64,000 bases of DNA from Aureobasidium sp. EXF-3400. Lineage: Eukaryota > Ascomycota > Dothideomycetes > Dothideales > Saccotheciaceae. The stretch is from assembly GCA_024195585.1 (NCBI GenBank), contig SWBL01000038.1:62001-126000 (forward strand). The letters run 5' to 3'. Position numbers and translations under genes: made by a program. The notes beneath the pieces were generated by a model. That model did not search any database. It was not told where the DNA came from and worked only from the letters and a program-made list of their open reading frames with translations. Below are positions 1 through 11,511 of the stretch, piece after piece. Positions within the stretch are counted from its first letter, which is position 1. Every line of letters begins with the position of its first letter.

Positions 1-309
1 TATCATGTCAAAGAATCCAGTAATACGTAATGCCGGAAGAAACTCACCCTTGGATCTCTTGCCACAAGCGCAGGTAGAACCGGTGGGCTTGGTGTTCTCT
101 TGCGAGGAGCGCGAGCATGTGCAGGCACCGGCAGCACGTTGGTTGCAAGAGCAACGGGCACCTTCGACTTTGTTCTCGGTGGCGGCTTTCTCGCAGGTGC
201 AGTGCAGAGCGGGTTGCTTGCCGCATGAGCAGGTTGCTTCTTTGGCGCAGACGCATCCTCCTTCGCGACCACAGCAGGTAACGGGGACAGCAGCGACGGG
301 AGCAGACAT
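1..309 (-). CDS. Metallothionein-like Cys-rich small protein, 3' end cut by window edge
   Basis: The minus strand opens with ATG at 309 and encodes about 87 residues full of CxC, CxCxxxxxC and CCG motifs (MSAPVAAVPVTCCGREGG..., then repeated CACGK/CTCEK-type units). A good donor GTGAGT follows codon 87 at 47-42, so exon 1 is probably 48-309 and the rest lies left of the window; the frame also stays open to base 1. The Cys density, small size, absence of aromatic residues and no signal peptide indicate a cytosolic metal-binding protein (copper or zinc buffering) of the fungal metallothionein-like kind. Metal specificity cannot be read from sequence. A palindromic TATATAAATA box lies about 125 nt upstream of the start. 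Confidence 0.75.
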   Translation of the reverse strand, partial: MSAPVAAVPVTCCGREGGCVCAKEATCSCGKQPALHCTCEKAATENKVEGARCSCNQRAAGACTCSRSSQENTKPTGSTCACGKRSKGEFLPALRITGFFDMI

Positions 310-434
310 TGTGATGGTTTGGTTTGGTGTTGAAAGGTTGGGAAAGAGGTGTTTGAGAAGTCGAGGTAGCTTTGGATGAAATGTGTGTGAATGGGGCAGT
401 AGTGAATGGTATGTATGGGTAGGTGGTTGGTGAG

Positions 435-446
435 TATTTATATAAA
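435..446 (-). promoter_or_regulatory. TATA box of the metallothionein-like gene
   Basis: TTTATATAAATA on the minus strand, about 125 nt before the ATG at 309. Strong TATA boxes are usual for highly inducible small stress genes. The remainder of 310-989 holds no convincing coding sequence. Confidence 0.5.
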
Positions 447-989
447 CTGTCGAGAAAGTGAGCTGTTTACTATGACATCGTCGTCACCCAATCATGCGAG
501 CTGTATTGTTCAGCTTCATGCGACTGGCCAATAGCATCAGAGGCGATTACCAGCACCAGCCTTTCAACATACGGAGCCTTCTCCGTTGAGCCAATCAGAG
601 AAGGTACGATTACCCGCTCACGCGACAGCGACTTCCAGAATTGTAGAGTCTGCTCTTGGCAGACGCTGAAAACACTCCATTCTTGCAGCACTTCGGTCCT
701 TCTGTAAATATGCTGACCTTTTAGCTTTGTGATTGGCTCTTGGAATACACGTGAGGGATACTCTCAGAAGGCTGATGGACTCATTTGGGACTGGAGAGAA
801 GAATCCGATCTTTGTGATGACTGAACTTGCATTATGTTGCTACGAGCAAATGGGTTCTCAAAAGCATCGATCACCAAATGCAGACTTCCACCAGAAGATA
901 CAGTAGAGACAGTAAGGAGCGTATATCGTTATGCCTTATATTTCCCTTCGCTTCTTCCCAGCTCAAAAACTAAACACATAACTTTGCTC

Positions 990-1487
990 TCAACCGGACA
1001 AAGTGCCGTTGGAGGTGACAGCATCTCTGAAGCAGCCAGCCGACTGAGCGGAACAACCAGCTTGATTGGCACCAGGAGCACTACGACACTGATTCTCTTG
1101 CGTCTCACAAGCTCTGCAACCAGCAAGCTGAGCGGCACAGAAAGCATGGTTGGTATCTGGAGCATAGGTACAAGTGCTATATGCAGCATCGCAATCGTAT
1201 GCGCCATAAACTGAAGCAGGGTTCTCGGCGGAGTGGAAGCAGAGTTGGGCGTCTACAGTGCATTGGATGCCTTTGGCATAGTCGGCTGTGACTCTGCAGG
1301 ATTGCTCGGTTTGCCAGCAGGCTTCGCAGGTGTTGCGTGTGTCGCTGCAGTAACTCTCCTCCAGATGGGGGTTTGCGATGCACCCGACGTAAGCGACGTT
1401 GCAATCGAAGAGATCGCGTTTGACCATGACAGGGGTCGTGAGGGCTGATGCAGCCATGGCCAAGACAAAGACGGAATAATAGAGCAT
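990..1487 (-). CDS. Secreted protein of two tandem eight-cysteine modules
   Basis: Single exon, 165 aa. Residues 1-18 are a signal peptide (MLYYSVFVLAMAASALTT), followed by a KR Kex2-type site at 23-24. The mature part holds 16 cysteines at 29, 36, 47, 54, 57, 64, 76, 83 and 99, 106, 117, 124, 127, 134, 145, 152. The two halves therefore repeat the same spacing: C-x6-C-x10-C-x6-C-x2-C-x6-C-x10/11-C-x6-C, with a 70-residue period. Sequence identity between modules is lower than the spacing identity (ACWQTEQSCR versus ACETQENQCR is the best-matching stretch). A TATAAA lies about 100 nt upstream. I do not recognise the family; a disulphide-rich surface or effector-like protein is the natural reading, but no function is claimed. 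Confidence 0.8.
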   Translation of the reverse strand: MLYYSVFVLAMAASALTTPVMVKRDLFDCNVAYVGCIANPHLEESYCSDTRNTCEACWQTEQSCRVTADYAKGIQCTVDAQLCFHSAENPASVYGAYDCDAAYSTCTYAPDTNHAFCAAQLAGCRACETQENQCRSAPGANQAGCSAQSAGCFRDAVTSNGTLSG

Positions 1488-2591
1488 GTTGATGAGGAAA
1501 TGCTTGGGTGTTGATGGATAGTGATTTGGTAGTTTGTGGATATTCTGGTTGGAATGACGGGGGATTTAGCGTGCAACGACTTGCCTTTATACACAAAAGG
1601 CTTTCGGTGTAGCACTGATGTTGCTTGACTCTGTTGGTATGCTGACTGGCAAAGCCACCTCCTCTATCGTACTCTCGTGTAGCATTCTGGTGTAAGGTCA
1701 GACGTGCTCACTGCATTACAACATTGTTCAGCTCAAGGAGATGGACCATGAGCTGGATACAACCATGTATCATAGACTTGAAGCAGCCATAGATGCGTAT
1801 CGTCGTTGTAAGAGACCAGAATTGAAGAATGGTGCATGGCTGAGCATCGAAGGCGTCCCGCATATACGAGACAAGCTCACATAACTCTGAAGCTGACACC
1901 AACTTCAGCTGGCTATTGCCCCTGTCATGGCCACTCGACGAAGCTGGAGGCGTCGACAAGTTCATGCATGCGATACTCGTGTTAGCTTCTCATGTCAGCA
2001 TGTTGTTACCATACGTGTTGTATCGTATCAGGTGGGACATTGCCAGCGGCATGGTTTCAGCCGAATCGAGTGCTGGTCTTTAGTAGAACATGAGCTATTG
2101 TCTTCGGCCAACAGCAGAAACCGATGACCATGACAAGTCAGAGAAAGAAGTGAAGAGGAGGTCCACCGAGAAACAAGCCGTGTCGGCTAATGGTGACCGA
2201 TCTCGCCAAGTGTTCTTCTCCACAATCCAATCCTTCATGCACTCCGCTCGCGGGGGTGCACGAGGAAGTCTCGAAGCCGTCGGCGAAGCACTGGGGAAGC
2301 TACCTTTCTACCTCTACATTTCTTTCCATGTGTTTTTGATCGCATCGGGACCCGTTTTGACGACATGAGACGCGTGACATCAGAAAGCTAATCCAGCCGT
2401 CAATACTGCACTTGCTCTGCGATCTTTTTCCTTGCGACATGTCAAAGCGATCTTGGTCCGTGGCGAACGCCGCTCAAGGCTTACTCGACATGAACTCGGT
2501 AATTCAAATCTTGACACAGAAACATGGTGCTACGAATAAGGCTCATCGAAGACGTGTATAGGGTTCCCGAAGTGCCACTAACGCTACTTCA
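1488..2591. other. Gene-free divergent spacer
   Basis: Shared upstream region of the secreted Cys-rich gene (minus) and the Zn2Cys6 regulator (plus). Short open frames exist but none has a recognisable domain, signal peptide or splice structure. Confidence 0.5.
1586..1591 (-). promoter_or_regulatory. TATA box of the eight-cysteine-module gene
   Basis: TATAAA on the minus strand about 100 nt before the ATG at 1487, a standard distance for fungal promoters. Confidence 0.5.
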
Positions 2592-4647
2592 ATGTCTCCA
2601 CCACAAGGTCCTCCACAGGATTCTCCCAACGGACCCCAGATATCACGAAAGGTCAAAGCATGTGCTGCTTGTCGCAAACAGAAGGTAACCCTGACTGAGC
2701 ATTGCTGACGTGATAAACTGGATCGCTCATGTCTGACCAGATCAAATGCCTTATGGACAACAATGGAGAGCCACCATGTCGGCGCTGTATAGAACGAGGC
2801 CTCTCGTGTGTTCTGAACAAAAGTCTGCAAACCTTGATTAATGAACGATCGCAATGGAAGGACGATGTGCATCGTGATATCTCGAACATGCATGTAGCCG
2901 TTCAAGATATCCTGAAAAGGCTATCCATGCCCGCACTGCAACCACTCAAAGCAACCTCGACAGCAGAAGATCAACAGGAAACTTCACCCTACGACGATAC
3001 TGTGGTCGAGAAGGTCGAAGACGTCGGCCCTTCTTGCGACAATTCTCCCAAGCTACCACCACAGACCGAGTCTTTGCAAAATGTCCCGATCGAGTCGCTT
3101 TATCAAATCACGCGATTGCGCTCACTACGAGCTGAAAATTCTGGAGACGAAAGCAAAGCAGACGAAGGCTCGGACGTGGTATCCAAAGGCATCGTATCTC
3201 TCGAAGAAGCCGAGAGATTGACAAAGTTATACCTTGGGCGACTGGACCACTATGCCTACAGCATCGCAAATAAGTTCACCGATCTGCAATCCATACGACG
3301 GCGTTCGGTGGCCTTGACTAATGCCATTCTGACTGTTGCTGCATTGCATGATCCGAACAGCAACCAACTCTTCGGACCATGTTGCCGAGAGCTGAAAAGA
3401 GTGCTTTCGGAATCCATGTTCGTCCGTCGCATCGATCGTGAATATCTGCGAGCAATGTGCATAGGATCCTACTGGTTGAGCGATATCTCGTATACGCTGT
3501 CCGGGCATGCAATCAGGCGCGCCATGGGAATTAATCTGAGTTCAAACTATTACAGAGTGTTGAAAGATGGTTCAGAAGATGCTGCAGACTGTCTTCGTCT
3601 ATGGTATATGCTCTACATTTGTGATCAACACTTGAGCATTCTCTATGGTCGACCAACAACAATACGAATCGATGATCCTAGTCTACAAGGCTGGGAGCGA
3701 TACCTGGAAGTACGCGTGGCGGTGGAGCAGGATCGACGAACTGCTAGTCAAGTCGCGTTGATGGTGATCATGGGCGCGATCAGAGAGTTCTTTGAACGAC
3801 ACAGCAGAGATACACAAACACTACCACAAAGCCTGACTGAGCACATTGCTTCCTTCGACCGCCAGATTGATCGCTGGGTCGAGACCTGGTATCAACATCT
3901 AAGTAAGCCACATTCAAGTCTCACCTCTGAACACCGCAACTAATCTAGCAATAAACAGAACAACGCGATGACATTGGAGACTGGCCTTCAAAAGGCGTCC
4001 TCCTCCACTCCAACCTCGCCCGCCTACACCTCCACTCGCACATCTTCAGAGGTCTAGCAACCGCCCCCGTACCCCACTACTTCCGGCACTCGGCCGCCAA
4101 AGCCGTCGACGCCGCACGAACAATCGTCGAAGTGCTTTTATCAGACCCAGACATGCGTGCAGGTCTAGTAGGCATGCCACACTACCTGCACACCATGATC
4201 GCCTTTGCCTGCGGCTTCCTCCTCCAAATGACCACAAAATACGACAACGACTTGGTGCAACGCACACACGTGCACGACCTAATAAACAGACTAGTGTCCC
4301 AACTGCGCCTCATGCCAACTGGAAAATACCACTTGGTAAGGTTTATGGCCGAGGGCTTGGAAAAAATGGTCGAGGCGTCTATGAGAACACCCACACAAGC
4401 TTCTGCACAACTCTTCAATGGCGGTTTCCAATACATGAATGACAATCAATATGGCAGCGCAACAGCAACACATCAGATGGATATGTTGGCTACTGGCGGA
4501 CCTTCTCAAAACGACTTTGGAAATATGGGCGGTGCCGGTGGTGGCAGGGGGGATGATTCATTCATGATGCCTGACTTTGGGCTTGCGAATTCATTTTTGC
4601 CTTTTGAGGATCCTGTGTTTAGGACTTCGGATTTTGGTTATCTGTAA
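2592..4647 (+). CDS. Zn2Cys6 transcription factor with fungal-specific TF domain
   Basis: Three exons: 2592-2684, 2741-3902, 3959-4647 (introns 56 nt each, GTAACC..CCAG and GTAAGC..ACAG; phases close), 647 aa. The binuclear zinc cluster straddles intron 1: CAACRKQK then IKC, followed by PPCRRC and LSC, giving CX2CX6C...CX2CX6C. The middle holds the fungal_trans (PF04082-type) region, seen as YWLSDISYTLSGHAIRRAMG and LRLWYMLYICDQHLSILYGRP. The C-terminal 100 residues are Gly/Asn/Met-rich, as in activation domains. Nuclear DNA-binding regulator; targets unknown. Its neighbours do not form an obvious cluster with it. Confidence 0.9.
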
Positions 4648-5170
4648 AACGTTCTCCTTCTGCTAGTTGGTCGTCTAGATTAAGGAAGGCACGACCACCA
4701 CCTTTATATGCAGCCGAATCACGCACGTTGCACAAGTGTTCTTGTTTCAATGTTGCACCCCAAAAACACCGAAGTGGTAGAAGCGGGACTCGGTATATGT
4801 AATCTTCTTCTTGAGTGTCAAGATGAGTTGTGTACTCTTACACGCTCTGTTGCTTAAAAAATGATACTAAAAGATTCTCGAAAACATTGTACATGATATT
4901 TGGTACCCCCTGTTCTATCCTTGTGAAAATGCTACGAAGAAACAAAACTCCTATGCCCCTGCTTTTTCTATGCTATATCGAATGTACAAGAAAATGAAAA
5001 CGGTCAGCAATGCTCTAACCTAGGGGGAAAAAAAAACAAGGAACGTATGCAAAAAGAAAAAAAAGAAAAGGCTAGAAAAACAAAAGCAAATGTCCTCCAA
5101 ACCATGCTGAAATCAAAAAAGTCGACCAGCAACTCGAAGGGTTTCCGTTTCCTCATGTGATCATGTGAAC
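4648..5170. other. Convergent 3' spacer, A-rich
   Basis: Lies between the stops of the convergent TF and MscS genes. It contains an A-rich tract around 5025-5095 and nothing else I can support. Confidence 0.4.
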
Positions 5171-7998
5171 TTAGTCACTGTCATAAGGATTCGAGGCCTG
5201 CTGGCGATAAGGGTTGCTGGGACTTCTGCCCATCTGGCTCATCTCGACATTCTGACCAGATTGTTGGCGTCCAGATGTCGTTCTGGTTGCGTCCACATAG
5301 TTTGAACCTTGCACATACGCTGATGGGCTAGTAGGTAGTGCAGGTCCAGAACTGGGGATGTTGAGATTCAAGCCTTGAGCACCTTGTGCTTGTGTGCGGT
5401 ACTGCTCATAGTCGTCGACATCAAGACTTGCTTCGGCTGTTTGGCCGTAACCAGTGTATGCTACAGGAGGCATGGGCTCATGAATCGTTGGCACGTTAGG
5501 CTGAGACGCAGGGTGATTCGATGGACGGCGCTTTCCCTTAGTGGTTTCTCTTCGCAGCATGCCTCTGACCTCTTCAAGGTCTTGGGCACGGTCAGAATTT
5601 GAGCGTTCGTCTAATGTGCTGCTGCCGTTCTCCATCCAAGGTTCGTCGCGTGTGGTATCTAGGCCAGGTGCTTGAGAGTGTAAGTTTTCCACGATTGCTG
5701 TTTCCTTTGCCGAAAGACCAAGGGGACCGGTGCCTGAATGCTTTGAACGTGTCTGAGTAGGGCTCAACGCTTCCTCAACCTTTTGTGTAGGCACAAGTCG
5801 GGCTTTGTCCTTGGCATCAGAAGAAGCCTCACGAGCTTCAACAGCCCATCCATCCGAGACAGAGACAGAGTATGATGGGTTGGCGGGACCACCAAGAGCA
5901 TCGCCGCCACCACCGGGGCCGTTGATAGGCACTTTGCGAAGAGATTGGACTAGTGCGCACATGAACTTGGAGCGTCTAGCTGCACGTTGAGTCTCGTTGG
6001 CAAAGTTGCCCTTATGCCTGACTTCAACTCTCAATTGCAACTTGGACATGTCAGAAGTTCCTAGAACTTCAACGTCAATGTCAGGAAGGAAATCGCGGCT
6101 GTTGTCCTTGTCGGTTACGAAGCTGAGAAGCTCCATCTTGAGGAGTTGAATGTCCTCAAAGGTTGTATCGAAGCTGACATCGAGGGTAAGCTGCTCCTTC
6201 ATAAGTTTACTGCGGCTAACGTTTTCAATCCAGAGACCGTTAAGCACGTTGTTGGGGATTTGAACGCTTTTGCCAACCTCCAATCCGCTGATACGTTGGA
6301 AGACAGTGAACAACAAAGAGATGTGGTCAACAGCGAAATGGTCAGTACCAATGTCGACACGATCTCCTATGTCGTAAGGGTGCTTGACGAACAAGAAAAT
6401 GCAAGATCCCAAGACTTCTTGAGCAGTGACGGAGAAGACGAATGACAAGGAGAGGAGAGTTGTTCCGGCAGTAGCCAAGGTGGTGGTGAAGCTTTTGTTG
6501 AGGAAGGCAATGAAGGTGAATATGATGATAATGGAGACGATAACCATAAGCAGTCTGTCCAGAACGTTGATGGCCTGGTCGACATCGTGCATGCTGGTTC
6601 CAAGAGCCTTGCGGTCACGGCTGATCTGGATGATCTGCTGAACAGCCTCATCGAGAGAAATATCACCATTGCAATCCTTGTCGAGCATGATGAAGGCCTC
6701 CTCTGCCTCTTCCTTATGGTTTGCACCAAGAACTTCGACGATGTCTTCCTCGTACAGGGCTTCCCTACCCTCGATGACGAAGGACATCCACAAGCGTCTG
6801 GCCAGAGCTTCAGAGGTTCTTCTCCTCTCGAGGGCGCCGACAACGATGGAATGAGCACTGTTAGGGTTGAAGACCTGTTTCCCGGTGATTTCTTGAGCGA
6901 CATTTCCGAATGCTGAAGTGACCTGGTCACCGAATCTTCCAACATTCTGCAACAAGCGGAACGGAGTAGTGGAGCCGCCGCGTTTGTGATTTCCCCTCCT
7001 CTTTCCGCCCAACATGGATAGATTGAGCTGATCTGCAATCATGTAGTCCTCTTCGGCAAAGATTTCATAGGCAGGGAAGAGGGTTCTGGAAGCGTCGTAG
7101 AGCAGACCCAACAGATAGACATTGCGCTTGGACTCCTTGATGCGGGCGTTGAACTGCTTGCGGTGGTAGTTGATGCTGATGAGTTGGATGAAGAACTTTT
7201 CAATCAGCAGCACGAGGGTACCAACCAAGGCGGCGGCCAAGATTTTGTTCACAATGTTCATCCAGTGTGTTTCAGGCTGGTTGACGGCGCGCCCGTAGGG
7301 ATTGCGAGTCATGAGAGGCACGAAAGTGGCCAGAGAGGTGATGGCCCAGCCTGCCAGAGACAGAGGAATCTCGAGGGCCTTAAGGATAAGAGCATATTTG
7401 CGAGTGCCCGAGCTGACGACACCAGCGACGAATTGGAAGATGAATGGAAGGAAGTGAGAGACGATTTTGGATACCCACAAACTCAACCACACTAAACGAA
7501 AGTCAGTCGAGGCGCAAGCATAGAGCGGCACGAGTACTCACCAATCTCAATCCAAGTAAAGAACCAGACGATTGGGACGTCGCCGATCTTTGCATTGGGA
7601 GCAGCTGTAGCTCCGACAATGATGGGCACAGCGATACAGAGGGCCAATGGTGTAACGTAGACAAAGTAGCGAGTGACGATGCTGAAGTTGAGGATCTTGT
7701 TGTAGATTCTGCCCATGCGATTGAGAGTGTCTTCCTCTCCGTCGTAGCCGACCGAAGAATCACCCGTCCTCCTGGCTCGTCGTCCAGCGATGTTGCGAGG
7801 TGGTTGGCGTGAGGAGGTCTTTGTGAGGCCGAGACCGTTGGCGGCTAGAGGAGTGTTGCTGTCATTTCTTTGAGCAGTCGAGTGGACTTCCTGCAAGGGA
7901 ATGTCGATGGTGGCGTCACCGTTGTTCATGTTGTAGTTTGGGATTGGCGAGAAGCCCTGGCGAGACAGACGGTGAGAGTTGGTACGCCTCAAGGACAT
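5171..7998 (-). CDS. MscS-family mechanosensitive ion channel with EF-hand (Msy1/Msy2 type)
   Basis: Two exons, 7542-7998 and 5171-7491, with a 50-nt intron (GTGAGT..TTTAG), 925 aa. Order: disordered N-terminus, several membrane spans from about residue 125 to 260, a canonical EF-hand loop DKDCNGDISLDE at about 423-434, then the MscS pore region at about 464-640 (IVSIIIIFTFIAFLNKS, LSLSFVFSVTAQEVLGS, FVKHPYDIGDRVDIG), and a long polar tail with SPTQ/SNPY segments. This order is that of the fungal channels Msy1 and Msy2, which in fission yeast sit in the ER and limit calcium rise during hypo-osmotic shock. Start chosen at MSLRRTNSHRL; an in-frame ATG-like start at 8070 would add 24 residues. 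Confidence 0.9.
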
Positions 7999-9334
7999 GT
8001 CAAAGCGAGCAAGCCTCGGGCGGTGTGCGAGAAGTGTAGGTTTTATGTCGACCAACGGGGATGGTACCAAGCTCTTTGTGAAACGATGACTGCCGGTCAG
8101 GAACGAGTCGTGTGCCTTGGCGATCTGTCGGATCTACGAAGGTGAAATGAATGTGGGACCTGGGGCTGCGAAGGCGGATACCAGAGAGATTCGAGGTGGA
8201 ACGGCGCGAATGGAAGATGCAGAGAGCTGGAAAGAGTCGCAGGGGCTCGAGGATAGGAATACGTGGCAAGACACGAAAGTTGAAACAATGCCGAGCAGCG
8301 AAAAGATGGCGGCGCAATGATTCAACGAGTGCCAGAAAGAAAAAAAGGTGACGACTGCACGCGTACCAAACCGTCGGCCAACGAGACCCTGCCTTTTGCA
8401 AGACGCTCGGTCCATGCATCTGCAGGAACCACTTCGCGTTTCACAAAAGGCTCCGACACGGATTTCTTCAAGCCACAACTCTTCTGCTGTGTCGATCTTG
8501 ATACATGCTACCTACTTCGCCAGCCGCTCTACGCTTCCACACATATCAAAACTGCCATCCTCTCGCGCCTCTCTGCTCCTGTTGCTTGACTTCACCATCG
8601 TGTTCCCCCGTATTCTCGCCGTTTTCGGATCCAAAAATATCCGCGTGTAGTGCCAACTGTGACATCATGTTTGCTCACCCCGCACCCGACTGCCCTTCTT
8701 GTGTCGAGAAAATCCTCCGCCTGATCCGAAAAGCTGCCATGCCATTGACCATCGCGTGTCCTGAGGTGACCCAAAAGCATTATTACGCTATGCAGATCAG
8801 TCAATCATCCGTATTGCTCTGACAGATGACAACCCATCCTCATGTCCACCGCCCTGTCAAGATTCTGACCAACCCTCCAAGCGATCCACATGGTGTCAAG
8901 AGCCACTGCATGAATTCAGGGTACAAATTGATTTCTTGAGACGATCCCCTGAGACCATCCACGTCACCTTATCTTCAGGTAGGGGCGCAAACGTGGTCGA
9001 GCATGGCGAGAATGTCCCGCATCACACAGTTATCAATCTTGTAAGCGTGTGCAACATCTGTAATCACAACGACCATTGGTCCACAATCAATCCAAATCTG
9101 CAAAATATGCTACATGATATTTTTTGTATACCGGGAGGGCAACAGCGAGTCCAGCCACGTGCTCCTAGAGCCGACGTAGTCTCTCGATAACATCAACCGA
9201 GGAAGGCACGACCAGCGCCAGTCAATGTACAAAACTCGGCATCTGATATTCTCCACCACTGCTGCCGTTAACAACATCAACCTTGATCTTCATCAATATC
9301 CTATCCCTTTCCTTCGCCTAGTAGACCTATTTGC
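7999..9334. other. Gene-free divergent spacer
   Basis: Promoter region between the MscS channel (minus) and the homeodomain-like regulator (plus). Short overlapping frames only; I see no supported gene, repeat or RNA. Confidence 0.4.
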
Positions 9335-10860
9335 ATGGCTCGTAACCGTACCTCCATTCAGAAGCCCTGCAACTTTGAAGACACTCGACGTCAGACTCGC
9401 AGAGAGAAACTGCACCAACTTTGTCTAGATGCCGCAAATGCTTCTAACTCCAACCATAATTGGATGATGGATCCTCCTCTGACTGTTGCTTCGGATTGGC
9501 ATCCAACCAGTATGCCAAGTCTGCTGTGCTCAAGATGATATACTCACATCACTAAGGGAACCAATTCGAACCCCTGGCTCATCTTGAGGATCGCAAGTCT
9601 CGCTGGTTCGCCAACCGCCATTCCCGACGCAGAAGAGCAAGGGAGCACAAGAGAAAGGAACTCATTGAATTCCAGCTTGCTACGCTAAATGTCGACCTGT
9701 CAACTCGCTTCGATCATGTCATCAGGACCAACGAGCACAACTCCAATGTTCGGCTACCGGACCTCGACCTCTCACCGATGCAGATGATCAAGTGGCAACC
9801 TCCAGCATATTCTCCTGTCGTTACACCTGCACCTCTTCTCCAACACATATCCGACACAGACTGGTCATCGCTTGAGATCAAGTTCTCTCCACCAGTCAAG
9901 AGAGTCTCGGCTGCTCCATGTCCATCCCCACCAACGTCTCTTATGACTGCGGCCGAACTCGGTCTTCTCACGCCATTGACACCTAAAGTGTGCTTACCAG
10001 AACTCAACAATGGTTTGCAAGATGCTGTCACTGTTTCAGTCGATGCCTCGATTGTGAAGTCATGGATGTCTTCCCCTCCCGCTGCTACATCCATCAGTCA
10101 GGATTCATATCTTTGTTCAAGCACACCAGAAGATGGAAATGTCGTCTCATCGTTTGTGGCAGCAAAGTTGCCACATTTCCGTGACATTGATCCATTCGAT
10201 TTGACCATGCCCTCAACCCCCGACGTCAATTTAAGCAAGTATGACTACTCCAAGTCACCACCACAGGCGACAAGATGTACCCTGTATCATGAAAAGGACG
10301 ATCACGACACTGAGGGAACTTCTCTGGATTTCTCTCAGTCTCTACGTAGTTGTGAAGAAGGCAGAATGCCAGGTCTCATACACAACGAGTCAACCAACCC
10401 TCAGACCTTCGCTCTCGATATCAAGTGGCCTGATGAGCCCGTCGTGGACTGGCCTTACGATGTTGTTGGTGACTGGAATGATGAACCTTTTCTTGACTGG
10501 AACGGTGAGCCTGTTGCTGATTGGGTTGACGAATCTATTGATGATTGTTTCGATGATCTTGTCATGATCGAACATGATGCCGAAACCTTCGACTGGACCC
10601 TCTTGTCTAGAGACAGAGCTCTAAGCGATTGCGCCTCGACTCTTAGCTCTGCCTCCTCGAGTATGGAAGTTCTTCCGCTGCCATTGAGAGACTCTTTCAT
10701 GGAAGAGCGTTCTGCATATGAAGAACCCATTCGCGAGCTAGCTGGATCTGCACATGAAGAGCCTGTTCGCGAGCTGGCTGAGGAGGAATTGAACATGCGC
10801 AGAGTTTCGAAGTCGGCCTGGGAATCTGAGACTGATTTTTGTATTCCTGCTTTCTTCTAG
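9335..10860 (+). CDS. Acidic nuclear protein with homeodomain-like recognition helix
   Basis: Two exons proposed: 9335-9509 and 9557-10860, with a 47-nt intron (GTATGC..TAAG), 492 aa. Residues 75-85 read WFANRHSRRRR and match the third helix of a homeodomain (invariant W48, F49, N51 and the basic run). The preceding TRNQFEPLAHLED could be helix 2 and REKLHQLCLDAAN helix 1, with a lengthened loop. The second half is acidic and carries near-repeats of D-W-x-x-EP (residues encoded around 10430-10530) plus two copies of EEPxREL near the C-terminus, as in activation domains. Calling it a transcription factor is inference; the splice site is the weak point because the intron is short and its branch site is unclear. 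Confidence 0.6.
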
Positions 10861-11173
10861 GAGGGAGGGAAGAGTTTGAGTGAGGAGGTTTTCGAAAGTG
10901 CTGTTTTTTCACTGTACCCATCCTCTTGTGGAGGCGACAAGAGCTGGAACTGGTGATTGAGGATGTGTATGATTGTCAAGTGCCAGCTATCGTTGACACT
11001 CCATCATCTCTCTAAGTATGAGTGAAACCAAATTGAATTTACCCTATGGCTCCCTCTCCTCCGTTGACTTCCTGATCGCTTGCACATCGTGTCCCTGCTC
11101 ATTTGTTTCTTGCTTTTTCGTCTTCTCGGAGTGAAGTACGTTGGGTGTGTTCAATGGCGTCTCGCACCTGATA

Positions 11174-11391
11174 TCCTCCCCACATGCAAAAGACAGTCAC
11201 AGTGTAGCTATATAAATGCATAATACTCTCAAGAAGAATGTGGTTTCCACAGGGAGAACCCCATGACAGGCTATTTCAATGGCCAGCCTCACATTCTGAT
11301 TGCAACTGTGCATCTCGATAGCTCATGATAATCCTTGTACCTCGGGGTGGAGAAGAGGTAAAGTTGTGACTGTCTTAGCACACGGGGAGGA
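11174..11391. mobile_element. Foldback MITE, copy A
   Basis: 218-bp non-coding element flanked by TA on both sides (11172-11173 and 11392-11393). The ends are inverted repeats: TCCTCCCC at the left and GGGGAGGA at the right, then GACAGTCACA (left) against TGTGACTGTC (right). A second inverted pair lies inside (AGCTATATAAATGCA versus TGCATCTCGATAGCT), so most of the element can fold on itself. It aligns over its length with the copy at 17305-17518 and shares its ends with the copies at 22543 and 41359. TA flanks suggest mobilisation by a Tc1/mariner-type transposase. The rest of 10861-11511 is a plain convergent spacer. Confidence 0.75.
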
Positions 11392-11511
11392 TAGACTTGA
11401 GAACTCGAATTAACATTATTTACGGGCTGGGGCCATACAGAAAAGTAAGAGGTATCTTCTAACCAGAAAGAAAATCAAAAGGGTCGTTAAAAGGCATGCA
11501 TGGATATCTCA

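Noticed and set aside
4683..9215. Shared decamer AAGGCACGAC at about 4683, 9199 and 22617
   Set aside because: Only the 22617 occurrence lies in a MITE; the flanks of the other two do not align, so a chance match is likelier than further copies.
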